Below, in pieces: positions 24,101 to 40,739 of a DNA stretch of 64,000 bases. Both the position numbers and the translations under genes were made by a program. The DNA is taken from contig NC_092672.1 in the NCBI RefSeq assembly GCF_964355755.1, positions 32,608,501 to 32,672,500 of the forward strand, in the 5' to 3' direction. Below the pieces are notes generated by a model, which was not told where the DNA came from, searched no databases, and saw nothing but the letters and a program-made list of their open reading frames with translations. This stretch comes from Antedon mediterranea (taxonomy: Eukaryota > Echinodermata > Crinoidea > Comatulida > Antedonidae). How positions within the stretch are numbered: position 1 is the stretch's first letter; every line of letters starts with the position of its first letter.

Positions 24101-26894
24101 TCTGCAATTCAATCATGGTATGTAAATCTATCAACTTTTTTTCGAGGGGGCTGTTTATTCAACGTGGGGCGCTTATTCAAATAAATATGGTAATCAGATT
24201 TTAATGAAATATTCAAAAGTAAAATTTATTTTCTTACTGTAAACATTCTTAACTCCGTTTGCAAGGAGATGTTCAATATATGGATCAATTTTTTCAAGAG
24301 CCAATTCTCTAAAAAAAAATAATTTAAAAATACATCAATTGATATTGAATATACAATATAGAATGTTTGAGATGCTACATGCAAATGTCCAACAATCAAT
24401 ATCGGATCACTCTAGCTGCACCTGATTCATCATAGCAAAATTCTGTAATACAGCAATACATGTGTTTCACATGGATCGCCTAATCACTCTTAACATAACC
24501 ATATGGTATACAGGTATATGGAATTTTCCTACAACACTGGGTAAATGTTGTTGTACTGTATGTGGAGATACAGCTCTGAGAATTGGGTACTAGCTGTAGC
24601 CATTATTTTTCTTTTGTGTGGAGAGTAGGAGATTAGTTTTTTATCATTAGTAGGTGATAAAGTACAGTACAGTACCTTTATTCCTCCATTGCCACAACAG
24701 TCAAAGAGTTTCAAAAACTTCAGTCAATACATTTACACAACCCTTAAAACTGCACTCCTTTTTGTATTCTAAGGGATCATGTCCAAATATTCTACTGCAG
24801 TTACTGCAATAATTGCATTTTTTTCCTCCAAAAACATGATGTTATATTGTTTCAATTTAGGAGTTTATAAGTCAGTGTGTATGATTACACAAAAGGGGCT
24901 TGCTAAATAATAATAATTATTTATTGGAAAACTTCACTTTTACAACAGTGGCACACTTTGATGATAAAGGTGCGTCCAAGTAAAAACTTAAAATGAAACA
25001 AAATAAATGTTGTGTGAAATACAGCATACAAGAATAAATAAAATTATTAACTTAAAAATAGAATTTAGCGTGAAATACAAAACGTTAGGCATACACTAAT
25101 AAAAATAATAAAAAAAAATTAAAATGAAACCAAAATAAATAAAAATGAATGAATGAATAATCAGAAACTGAGTTATGATAAGCAAATTGTGAACCCCTTT
25201 TGGTTTGTGTTACTGGATGTACTATGATGACCATTGAAAGACTGATTTGTGGACTAAATGATATATTTTAGTAACTTGTTTGGTTTGTGTTACTGGATGT
25301 ACTATGATGACCATTGAAAGACTGATTTGTGACTATGACATATTTTAGTAACTTGTATGGTTTGTGTTTACTGGATGTACTATGATGACCATTGAAAGAC
25401 TGATTTGTGGACTATGACATATTTTAGTAACTTGTATGGTTTGTGTTTACTGGATGTACTATGATGACCATTGAAAGACTGATTTGTGGACTATGACATA
25501 TTTTAGTAACTTGTTTGGTTTGTGTTATACTATGCTTTTTTTTCCTTTTTTTTTTTCTTTGATAAAGTTTTTTAAATATTTAATGTCAACTTCATCACTG
25601 TTTACTGGATGCAATAAAGGAGAAAGAAATAGAAATAGAAATAAAAGGCATATATAAATAAAATTAATTTCATGGAGTAAGTGTATGTAATACACAACAC
25701 TAAAGCTTTATGCCTTATTATTTTAAGATATGTTTGTTTTTAAGATACTGTACTTAAAAACTTGTCAACATTATTACAAGTTGAAGAGTAAAGAAATGTA
25801 GTTATTGCAGTGTAACTGCAGTAGAATAATTTGAATAAAAGATGCTTTATTTACCCATCACTATCAAAAGGTGTAAACGGTGCTGCAACAACTCCTGTTA
25901 TTTTGAAATCTTTTAAATCCTAAAAAAAAAAAAACTTTGCGAGGTCACTCCTTCTTTCATAGTTTTAAAGGCAATTTCCAGGAGAAATTTTTTGGGGAGT
26001 TAAGGGGTGAGATGTTGGGGTCAAGGAGTGAGCTATTTGGGGTCAAGAGATGGAATATTTGTGGAGGGGTGGGGTGTGCCAATTGATAAGTTATTGGGGG
26101 ATCAAGGGGTGAGATGTTGGGATCAAGGAGTGAGCTATTTGGGGTCAAGAGGTAAAGTGTTTGTGGAGGGGTGGGGTGTGCCAATTGATTAGTTATTGGG
26201 GGGTCAAGGGGTGAGATGTTGGGGTTAAGGAGTGAGCTATTTGGGTCAAGTGATAAAATATTTGTGGAGGGATCACGTTTGTAGAGGCTTAGATTAGAGG
26301 GAATCTAGAAAAATATATTGTAGTTAATGTGGTGGCTTAAATTAAAACAAAAACAGATGTTAAAAATCTCACGGATAAAGAGACTCCGAAATAAGCCTAC
26401 ATGATATTAGTTGATTCAAAACTACAAGGTTAAAACAATTCAACATATGGAATATGATACAAACTAACTTTTGAATGGCGTGAACATTTATTACTCACTA
26501 CAATGTTTTCAATGTTTAAGAAAAATAAATACATTCTTTATAGAAAGATGATCCATATAATAGATAAAACAATAGTTAATTTCATCACTTCTTTTTAGTA
26601 TGTTTTAAGCTCTTTCTATACTATAAAAAAAAAATGTGCCCATATATGGACATGATGATATCATAAATAGTACCATATTTGGGCACGTATCACACTTTTT
26701 GTCAAACTAGTTTCATATTTTAGACAGAGCTTCAGCAGGCCCTAGGTCCTCCAAAATCCTGCAACTGTTTCAGAATAATCATTGCAAAATAATAATATTC
26801 TTTTAAAGATAATATTCTTTTTTCCTAATAATATTCTAATATAAAAATCAATGACCAAACTTACCTGAGATCCCATTGTGTGATGTGGCAAGAT
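12142..26894 (-). CDS. NPL: N-acetylneuraminate lyase (sialic acid aldolase), 12 coding exons, 308 aa
   Basis: The enzyme splits N-acetylneuraminate into N-acetylmannosamine and pyruvate in the cytosol; it is a DapA/NAL-type class I aldolase. Minus-strand exons: 26876(ATG)-26865, 25919-25855, 24308-24238, 24061-23974, 23192-23135, 21677-21602, 21213-21121, 20031-19889 (8a) or 19399-19257 (8b), 16833-16787, 15993-15909, 15504-15465 and 12290-12142. All have ag/gt borders, and the phases sum to 927 nt. Landmarks are 'GTTGEG' (about 52-57), '[10 protein letters not shown]' (catalytic Tyr about 143-145), the Schiff-base Lys in 'MRGLKYSS' (about 174), 'STYNYLG' and the C-terminal 'LGPPRHPL'. Human NPL is about 320 aa. 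HOGA1 is the nearest alternative, but YYYH..P..TG and STYNYLG favour NPL. Exon 1 has 18 nt of 5'UTR after an acceptor at 26895, so a non-coding first exon lies upstream. Confidence 0.93.
12331..12398. mobile_element. MITE family A, copy 3, left part (split by LINE)
   Basis: 'gccctgtctacactatcaaa' through 'gatgtgcccatatatgg' is the left half of a family A element. Its right half resumes at 15249, beyond the LINE insertion. Confidence 0.75.
12398..15249 (-). mobile_element. Non-LTR retrotransposon (LINE, CR1/L2-like), degenerate, inside the last NPL intron
   Basis: On the minus strand, an apurinic-type endonuclease (15188-14505; '[12 protein letters not shown]', '[10 protein letters not shown]', '[10 protein letters not shown]') precedes a reverse transcriptase (14578-13748, then 13726-12638) with 'SNKSPGPD', '[10 protein letters not shown]', '[13 protein letters not shown]' and the catalytic 'LFADDTIIY'. 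The element ends at the low-coordinate side in an (ATA)n-type tail, as in CR1/L2-like LINEs. The endonuclease and RT are in different frames (shift near 14505-14578). The RT is broken again between about 13690 and 13780, where the 'FLDYAKAFD' part lies in a third frame. No upstream ORF1 was seen, so it is likely 5'-truncated and inactive. Clade assignment is tentative. Confidence 0.88.
15249..15345. mobile_element. MITE family A, copy 3, right part
   Basis: 'atgtcatatcactaacatat' to 'actagtttgatagtgtagac' continues the element that starts at 12331. The short 'gatg' at both LINE borders may be a target-site duplication. Confidence 0.75.
16058..16330. mobile_element. MITE family C, copy 2
   Basis: It begins 'ttaaagatatattgtctccc', with internal 'taatatgccattttaatgtc', 'ctgccagacaatgg' and 'gtgaataactttatt'. 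It aligns with the copies at 39581 and 44297. It lies in an NPL intron. Confidence 0.6.
16974..17110. mobile_element. Palindromic MITE, family A, copy 4
   Basis: 'ggcctacactatcaaacttt' to 'actagtttgatagtgtagac'. It lies in the NPL intron between exon 9 and exon 8b and has the same internal halves as the other copies. Confidence 0.8.
17265..17550 (+). repeat. Minisatellite 'ccccccggacaactac', ~15-16 bp unit
   Basis: About 17 copies of 'ccccccggacaa(t/c)ta' and the variant 'ccccttaggacaactac' follow head to tail. The reverse complement of this array is present at 18700-18950, so the two arrays form arms of a larger inverted structure in the NPL intron. Confidence 0.9.
18160..18640 (+). repeat. 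Minisatellite 'gaaaagggagacccaaatatac' (~20-22 bp) with inverted ends
   Basis: About 16 copies of a 'tacgaaaagggagacc' unit run from 18222 to 18567. The left border, 'acgggtgtttcgaaactaga', is repeated inverted at the right border ('tctagtttcgaaacacccgt', near 18617), and 'gagacccaatacgaaaaggg' is mirrored by 'cccttttcgtattgggtctc'. The block is therefore a hairpin whose loop is the minisatellite. Confidence 0.9.
18690..18955 (-). repeat. Inverted copy of the 17265 minisatellite
   Basis: Repeats of 'ggggggtagttgtccg' and 'taagggggtagttgtcc' are the reverse complement of the array at 17265-17550. The two arrays flank the 18160-18640 hairpin symmetrically. Confidence 0.9.
19022..19185. mobile_element. 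MITE family B, copy 3
   Basis: The left end is 'tttgttaccactaagacgta' and the right end 'ttgtgtcctactgggaacca'; the ends are approximate inverted repeats. It lies about 70 bp past the donor of NPL exon 8b. Confidence 0.6.
19257..19399 (-). CDS. NPL: NPL alternative exon 8b (143 nt)
   Basis: The exon is preceded by 'aactttcatttcag' and followed by a weaker donor 'gttcgt'. It is exactly 143 nt, opens with the same 2-nt split codon and closes in phase 0, like exon 8a. It encodes 48 residues aligned without gaps to 8a (roughly 18 identical by eye). The shared residues include the lysine in '[14 protein letters not shown]', equivalent to the aldolase Schiff-base lysine, and the end 'AVDE' (8a: 'GRDE'). 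See exon 8a and the finding on mutually exclusive splicing. It could alternatively be a decayed duplicate, though no stop or indel is present. Confidence 0.75.
19600..19872 (+). repeat. Minisatellite 'agattagtagattatgataaaacatgag' (~30-34 bp) between NPL exons 8a and 8b
   Basis: About eight imperfect copies of 'gattagattagtagattat' plus 'gataaaacatg(a/g)ga' fill most of the 489-bp spacer between the two alternative exons. Confidence 0.85.
19889..20031 (-). CDS. NPL: NPL exon 8a (143 nt, catalytic-lysine exon)
   Basis: Acceptor 'tttgtag', donor 'gtagac'. It encodes 48 residues from the split codon, including '[20 protein letters not shown]', where the lysine matches the Schiff-base Lys of NPL ('GLKFSD' in mammals), and it ends 'LYGRDE'. 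It resembles vertebrate NPL more than exon 8b does and is likely the default exon. Confidence 0.88.
20060..21110. other. NPL intron; dispersed 'aaattatgcca' repeat region, no gene
   Basis: From 20575 to 20880 there are many 'aattatgccaga / aattatgctag' words in both orientations, which looks like a decayed interspersed repeat. The rest shows nothing recognisable. Confidence 0.4.
21930..22190 (+). mobile_element. SINE-like fragment
   Basis: 'tgtgtccttaggcaggatgctttactcac' corresponds to the 'tgtatccttagggaagatactttacttac' segment of the SINE at 23610, followed by 'aatgtgtacata' and 'gtaggaaattacc'. The tRNA-like head is missing. It lies in the NPL intron between exons 6 and 5. Confidence 0.5.
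22757..23010 (+). repeat. Minisatellite 'atggtgtgacctttcctcc', 19 bp, about 13 copies
   Basis: Head-to-tail copies with third-part variants ('ctttacatt', 'ctttactct', 'ctttcctcc', 'ctttccacc'). It ends about 125 bp before the donor of NPL exon 5. Confidence 0.92.
23610..23915 (+). mobile_element. tRNA-derived SINE, near full length
   Basis: The head 'gtgtggcgcagggtgttgga' (box A-like) is followed by 'gaggttcgaatccaactc' (box B). The tRNA-unrelated body contains 'cctttagggaagatactttac'-type sequence and 'caggtgtgtaaatgagtacc'. The tail is 'cagcgcttagagaagcttgc...gagcgctatataagaa', a form I associate with SINEs of invertebrate deuterostomes. It is inserted in the NPL intron between exons 5 and 4. 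Confidence 0.85.
24905..25190 (-). mobile_element. 3' end fragment of a LINE (minus orientation)
   Basis: 'aataataataattatttatt' followed by 'ggaaaacttcacttttacaacagtgg'-type sequence resembles the (TAA)n-tailed 3' end of a non-LTR element read on the minus strand, as at 12398. It has no coding part. Confidence 0.45.
25190..25530 (+). repeat. Tandem repeat, ~85-bp unit, about 4 copies
   Basis: The unit 'tggtttgtgttactggatgt' + 'actatgatgaccattgaaag' + 'actgatttgtggac' + 'atattttagtaacttg' repeats at about 25200, 25280, 25358 and 25435. It lies in the NPL intron between exons 3 and 2. Confidence 0.92.
25985..26280 (+). repeat. Tandem repeat, ~120-bp unit, about 2.5 copies
   Basis: The unit contains 'ggggtgagatgttggggtca', 'aggagtgagctatttggggt' and 'gtggaggggtggggtgtgcc'. 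It is G-rich on the plus strand and lies between NPL exons 2 and 1. Confidence 0.9.
26608..26735. mobile_element. Palindromic MITE, family A, copy 5
   Basis: 'agctctttctatactataaa' to 'actagtttcatattttagac'. It is the most diverged copy. It lies in the NPL intron between exons 2 and 1. Confidence 0.7.
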
Positions 26895-27519
26895 CTACAA
26901 TACAATGTTAAAAAAAAACCAATTAATAGCTGTAAAACAGAAACAGACCACAAAAATAATCAAATAAGCAATTCTTAGCGAAAATAGTGACACAGTTGAT
27001 TAATTATCATATTGTGTATTCACAAAGCACCACAAACAAATCACAACACCTCACTAAAGGCTAAAGCAACACAGTTGAATTCAAAGTGCAGCATATTTTT
27101 CCACTAATCACCACAAACAAAATTAATAAGCAGGCTACATCACCTTTACTATAATATTAGGATTAAATATGAACTGTGAAAAAGCCTGTTTTTACCTGTA
27201 GGAATAATGAGTGCATACTAATTACTGGCAATTTATTGATGTCCATATAAATACATACTGTATCAGGACATTTTTTAGTTTATCAAAAATATCAAGGGAG
27301 AAATTTCATTTTATTTTATCGTCGGGAGAGCGAGATTACTCGAGAACTATAACTTGGCTTACACAAATACTAAAGTTTGCGTTAAAAAAATGTTAATGCC
27401 TTTATCGATAGCAAGAAAGACAATGGCCTTCAAATAAAATAAATAATTGTCAATTTTGGCGTACCATGGTTTTGGGCGTTCCATACTTGGCGACCGAAAA
27501 ATCGGCAGCAGCAGCGTAC

Positions 27520-28210
27520 ACGTTTTGTATGGTATACTTTCCAGGAATACAGATCACTCCGGCCGCGCTTAAATCCGGCCGCGATTCTTTCCGGCCGGAG
27601 CTATGGAGCGCCCAATGAGTCTTTTACAACCGAGACACGTTTTTTGTAGAGAATCAAAATAAACAATAATTAGACGTGACGGATATTTGATTTGAAATAA
27701 ATTAACTAATATTTTACATATTGTTATTAACTATATTTAGTAAGTATGGGTACTGGCAAGATAAAGTGTTATAAAAATAAGGTTTTTAACTAATTTTTAA
27801 TGTCAATGTAAAGCTATAAAATGTACATAGAAAGAAATTAAATTAGACGGGTATTTGATTATTTGAAAAGAAAAAGTTAAGTTTAGTTTGAAAGAAAAAG
27901 CAGTTCCTTCTTTGAATGTTAATGAAAAAAGTAAAATTGTTGCTAATAAATATTCAACTCGTTCCATTTAAATTCTTTTTTCTTTTAATTCTTTTGGTCA
28001 CCAAGAATTTGTTATAACACTGAACAGTATAGAAAACGTAGATATGGGCGCTCCATACTAACGGCCACTTTGCACAGGGGAGTCAAATTGAATAGCGGCC
28101 GGAGTGCATAACATCGCGCTAAACTGCTGATACGGCGGCCGGAGTGAAGCGCGGCCGGAGTGATCGGCTTCCCTTTCCAGTAATCAGTATGGTCATCAAA
28201 ATCGGTCATT
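27520..28210. mobile_element. GC-rich terminal-inverted-repeat element ('GCGGCCGGAGTGATC')
   Basis: Left arm at about 27525-27615 ('gtatggtatactttccagga', 'gatcactccggccgcgctt', ending 'atggagcgccca'); right arm at about 28046-28200 ('tgggcgctccata', 'gcgcggccggagtgatcgg', 'ctttccagtaatcagtatgg'). The right arm repeats 'cggccggagtg' three times. The middle is AT-rich without an ORF. It sits upstream of NPL coding exon 1, possibly in its 5' intron or promoter. Confidence 0.7.
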
Positions 28211-28427
28211 TAATTAATGTCAATGTTTCTAATACTTACAGTATCAAAAAAACAAATATCTGTGTTAAAATGTGCAATTGGTAACAACTATCTCTAATGT
28301 ATCCGTCTGTAACGCTGAAATGATGATTAGTTTAAAAATCGATGGTCCCACTGCCTGCACTCTGTGAAGTCTTTCTAGTCTGTGCAGGCTTTATGGAAAA
28401 CATGCAACATAAACAACAATAACTGTT

Positions 28428-28490
28428 GATTACGTCATAATCCTCAGACTTTATTATTGCGGTTTGTTTTGTGTTGCTTGATTGGTCACG
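28428..28490. promoter_or_regulatory. Candidate shared promoter motifs: CRE-like and CCAAT box
   Basis: 'gattacgtcataatc' (28428-28442) contains a CRE/ATF-like TTACGTCA core, and 'attggtca' (28481-28488) is an inverted CCAAT box. They lie between the divergent NPL (-) and SLC35E2-like (+) genes, where a bidirectional promoter could be. Assignment is by position and motif only. Confidence 0.3.
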
Positions 28491-29408
28491 GGAAACCTAC
28501 GCATAATTATTAATGATAATATTAACTTTGAATGAAACATCATGGAGGACGTATACCTATTAAATAAATAAACTAATTGATTTAAAATCATAGATGCGTG
28601 CCGCTGAAATTGTTCTTTAAATTAAAAAACGTTGATTGATTATGTTTTGGTTGTAGCTTAACATAGAGGGGGCTATAATCAAAATAATGTACACGTTGAT
28701 GGTTGGTGGCACGACGGCAGCTAGCAGCAGTCGTGGTTTTGTAATCTCTGGTGGCTGTACTTTTTCACACGTTAAACGGACACGAGTTGCTTCGCCTGGG
28801 CTGGCTCGACTCGGATGTTGCTTTCATGGCCTAAAAAAAACCCATTCTATAGGCCTAGTAGAGATGTGTGCTACCTAGACTAAGTTTTCTCTTATATTCT
28901 TAAGCCTATAATTTGTACGATTATTTGGTTATCAGGTAACTGATTCAGTGAAGAATAATTTGTTAATGCATGTGTTTTTTGTCAGGCCGGAGAGCCTAAA
29001 AAAAAGGCCGGCGCCAAAAGGCCTACCTAGTAGCTAGGGCTCTAGCTAGTTTTCTAGAGGAGGGGCCTGTGTGTGTACTTAGGCTTTCCATAGCCTAGCC
29101 CACAGGTAGTGTAGTATGCTAGGCCTAGCTAACCAAGTAAGTAAGGTAGGGTAATAGTTGACGCTCTCGAAATAGTCAAATCATACCTTCTCGCAACGAG
29201 TAATAAACCATTGGAACAGTTATACCAGCCAATGTTGTCAATTCTGAGACCACTATTCTAACACCTTCAAGAAACGCATCGACACAATGTAGTTGATATA
29301 GGGTTAAAAAGGCATCGCCTAAACTTTCCTAAACTAAACTGATTAAAATTTTTATTCTTTTGCCAACAGTTTCTTGAGATCCTTTTTTTAAAATAAATAT
29401 TTTTTCAG

Positions 29409-37527
<8,119 letters not shown>

Positions 37528-38429
37528 TTTTAAAAATTTCAGGTTTTTTGAAACTTTATTTATAAGAACAATTTAAATTTTGTTATGACTACTAAGTGAT
37601 ATGCAATACTATGGTAATGTTTATTGATTTCAATTCTTTCTTGATTGTCTCTGTTTTTAGGGGTCTGCATGCATTTATTTTAGGAAGGAGGGTGGGTTTG
37701 AGAGGTTGTTCGGCTGTAGTAATTTGTGTTACTATGTAATAGGAATTCATAATAACTTTCTTGGGTTATCCTCAGTTCATTCAGTTAAAATTGTTTTCTG
37801 TAAAATTGAATGAACTGAATTAAAATGAAATGAAATGAAACGTATCAATAACCAATTATAGGTTAATTTGAATTCTTTATCAAGACTTGGCAGGTGCCAT
37901 CTCTTCCCACCCAGCTTCATTGTGCACATGCCCCGTGTATTACCTCTTAACTACAGTACTTATCCAACGAGTTCTAAATAACTCGCATTTTAAACAGTTT
38001 TATGAAAATATATCTATATATTTTTTTTTCATATATTTTATATTTACATTTTTGAGTTATAGTTTTATTTATATGCCTGGAGTGTCGACAATCTCAACCT
38101 CAGGTTCCTGATTTGAATTAATTCAGATTTCTTGCACAACAAATCTGTTTGGTCAAATGCAAGACCGATTCTTATTCGCTGTACAATATGTCTATCTTGC
38201 ATATAGAATCAACAGCTGAAGTCTCATCCGAAGGGCAGTGGTTGAAATTCTGAACTAGGAATTATTGCATTAAAATAACAGGCAGATCAACTTTGTGGAC
38301 AATTTTAAGATCAATATTTATTAACTGATATGTCTCTTTACAATATGTCCATGTATATGGAACCAACAGCTGAATATCTCATCCGAAGGACGGTGGATAA
38401 TACTTTGGATCTTGAATTACCGCATGAAA

Positions 38430-38880
38430 TTTTGAAACATTAACTTGCTGGGCAAGTGTAACAAAACATTAATGTCTTAATCAATGGTATACCTCAATTA
38501 ATGTTTTCAATATTTTATTGTTTAATTTATTATTCTTTTTTGCATGTATGGACAATCATTGATGCACGGTTGACGGTATATTTTCAATAGGGTGCCGTTT
38601 ACAGAAACAATTTAGAAACATATTTGTGACTTTTGTAAAAATGATTTATTATATTCTCTGTGTATAAATACAAAATATATTTGTATAAAAGATTTTAGTA
38701 AACTTAATATAAATACCGGAAAACAATGCATGTTAGGCGACTATACAGAATTATGTGAACTATATAACATGATTATAATATTAAAGTATAATAAATAATA
38801 TGTTTTAATATTAAATGATTTGAAAAGAGTTGCACAGTTGAATTGTCCTTCTTATCATTGTTTACCATTAATTTTTTTTT
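38430..38880 (+). repeat. Dispersed repeat E, copy 1 (3' of SLC35E2)
   Basis: 'cttgctgggcaagtgtaaca', 'caatggtatacctcaattaa', 'gcatgtatggacaatcattg', 'cttttgtaaaaatgatttat', 'caatgcatgttaggcgacta' and 'gcacagttgaattgtccttc' occur in this order and again at 61110-62050 downstream of the PARP-like gene. Confidence 0.8.
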
Positions 38881-38889
38881 TTAAAACCA

Positions 38890-39100
38890 TATTTAATGAG
38901 GGTGATCCATCCAGCTATTGCTGATCATTAGGGACCCTCAGAGGTTCACAAGATGCTCTACATAAACAAATTCTTATTACAAGTCTTTGGGAGTGAAGTA
39001 ATTTGGTACTTAGAAAAAATCCTGACATGTGATGGGACTTGGACCTTGGAGTGGTAGCCAGGCATCATAACCACCAAGCCACAACTTCACTCATTATTAG
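38890..39100 (-). mobile_element. tRNA-derived SINE (minus orientation)
   Basis: On the minus strand, 'gaagttgtggcttggtggtt' and, downstream, 'ccaaggtccaagtccc' sit where box A and box B would be. The body contains 'agaggttcacaagatgctct' (plus strand). The tRNA boxes have decayed. Confidence 0.45.
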
Positions 39101-39580
39101 GACTAGATTATTTACTAGCACACAAGGGGCTATATATTCCCCTTTTAAAAACCTTTCAGGGCTATATTATACCTGTGACTGAAAAAATGCTTAACATTTT
39201 TATTTCAATCATTCACAGCAGATCAGTCTTGGTTTAAGTTTCATGCATGAGTGATTTTTCTATAGCGCCCTCAATTTTTATTGAAGATTTAGGCCTAGTA
39301 CTGTACTATTTTTTTGCCAAAGAATTCATATTTAGACCTATATATATCATACAAAAATCAGCTAAAATTTTATTTAAAAAAATGTATATATCTGACCAGC
39401 CCTGTTTTTTAATTGATGATGTGCTTATTTACTAACGTGTATTCACAAAACAAAAATATGCGTAAACAAAAGTTCAGATACAAAGTTGAAATAGGCCTAA
39501 CATTATTATGATCATTGTGTTTATGGCTTCCCACAGAATACATTGGAACTGTTTCATATTGATACCCATAACATACTCTC

Positions 39581-39932
39581 TTAAAGATATATTGTCCCCA
39601 ACAAAAATGTTTATTTTTAAATTTTTGTTTAATATGCCATTTTAATGTCACATATTAGTTATCAACCTTGACCAAAAATTGGATTGAAAAAAAATTGATT
39701 TACCTGAAAAAACTTTAATTTAAAGCAAAAAAAATAGTAAAATTGGCTGCCAGCCAATGGGATTTGGTTTAATTTGAAAACCTTATTTTTCCTGTTTTTT
39801 TTCTACATAAGTGATTAACTTTATTAACAAAATAACCTATTCAAAGTCTGATTTAATGAATCTTATAGTCATGTTTTTTTTTTTGGGGGGGGGGGGGATG
39901 GAGGAGGGGGGGGGGGGAAATACATCTTTAAG
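39581..39932. mobile_element. MITE family C, copy 3
   Basis: Ends 'ttaaagatatattgtccccaac' and 'aaatacatctttaa' are inverted. The inside has 'taatatgccattttaatgtc', 'ggctgccagccaatgg' and a long poly-G tract near 39884-39917. Confidence 0.7.
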
Positions 39933-40394
39933 CCTAGCTTTTGACTTCAACGTTGAATATTGAGTTTCTTGAATATTTAGTTAATTTCAAATGTTTCTTA
40001 AATACTCAACGAACAAACCTGGTTAATACTATTAATAAATCAAGTAATTTTTGTTGACAACAAATGTTACACTAATACCAATATTTTAATGGAAAACCTG
40101 TAAAGTAGCCTACAGTTGGTGTGAAATGTTTTCATAATTCTCATCTTTATGTTTTTATCAATCTGTTATTTTTTTTTCATTTCAGGAAGAATGTGTTACA
40201 AGATTGAAGAATGATTGATAAACTACCAAATCTTAATAACATTTCAAAATTGATTTCTAAGATTAAAAAAATACGGCAAATGGTCTATTGTTTTAATAAC
40301 TAGATAAATAAATACATGGTTTCAAATTGTATATATTGAAATTATTAAAATGTACAAAATATGGGAAATTTTTAATGTAATGGAATTACCTTGT

Positions 40395-40500
40395 CCGATA
40401 AGACTACCAACAGAACCATGGAGCAGGTGAGGCTTGATAAGATATTACGGCGATGGATTACGGTTCCTCTGCACTGTCTTGACCGCTCGTAACACAATTA
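40395..40500 (-). mobile_element. SINE fragment, same family as 4780
   Basis: 'gaaccatggagcaggtgagg' and 'ggattacggttcctctgcac' parallel the SINE at 4860-4950, again with 'tgtcttgaccgctcg' at the tRNA-like end. Confidence 0.45.
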
Positions 40501-40739
40501 TAAAAAGGTTTTTTTAACATTATTCACTGCAACGGTGCTGCTGGCCAGGTTTGCTTACAATGTTGATTATCTATGTATACCATTAGAAATCGGAGACATT
40601 TGGAAGTTACTAGCTGTAGAGGAATGTCCATTTGCTTCAGACTTTGCTTGTCTTGTTATCAATACAAATGTTAATTGGAATGTTGTTGTCATGTATGCCG
40701 TTGTTACAGTACTGGTATGATCTACACTAGTACAGTAGT
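40501..40739. other. Short intergenic stretch with no recognised gene
   Basis: Non-repetitive sequence between a SINE fragment and the minisatellite; a 61-codon frame here shows no family features. Confidence 0.35.
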
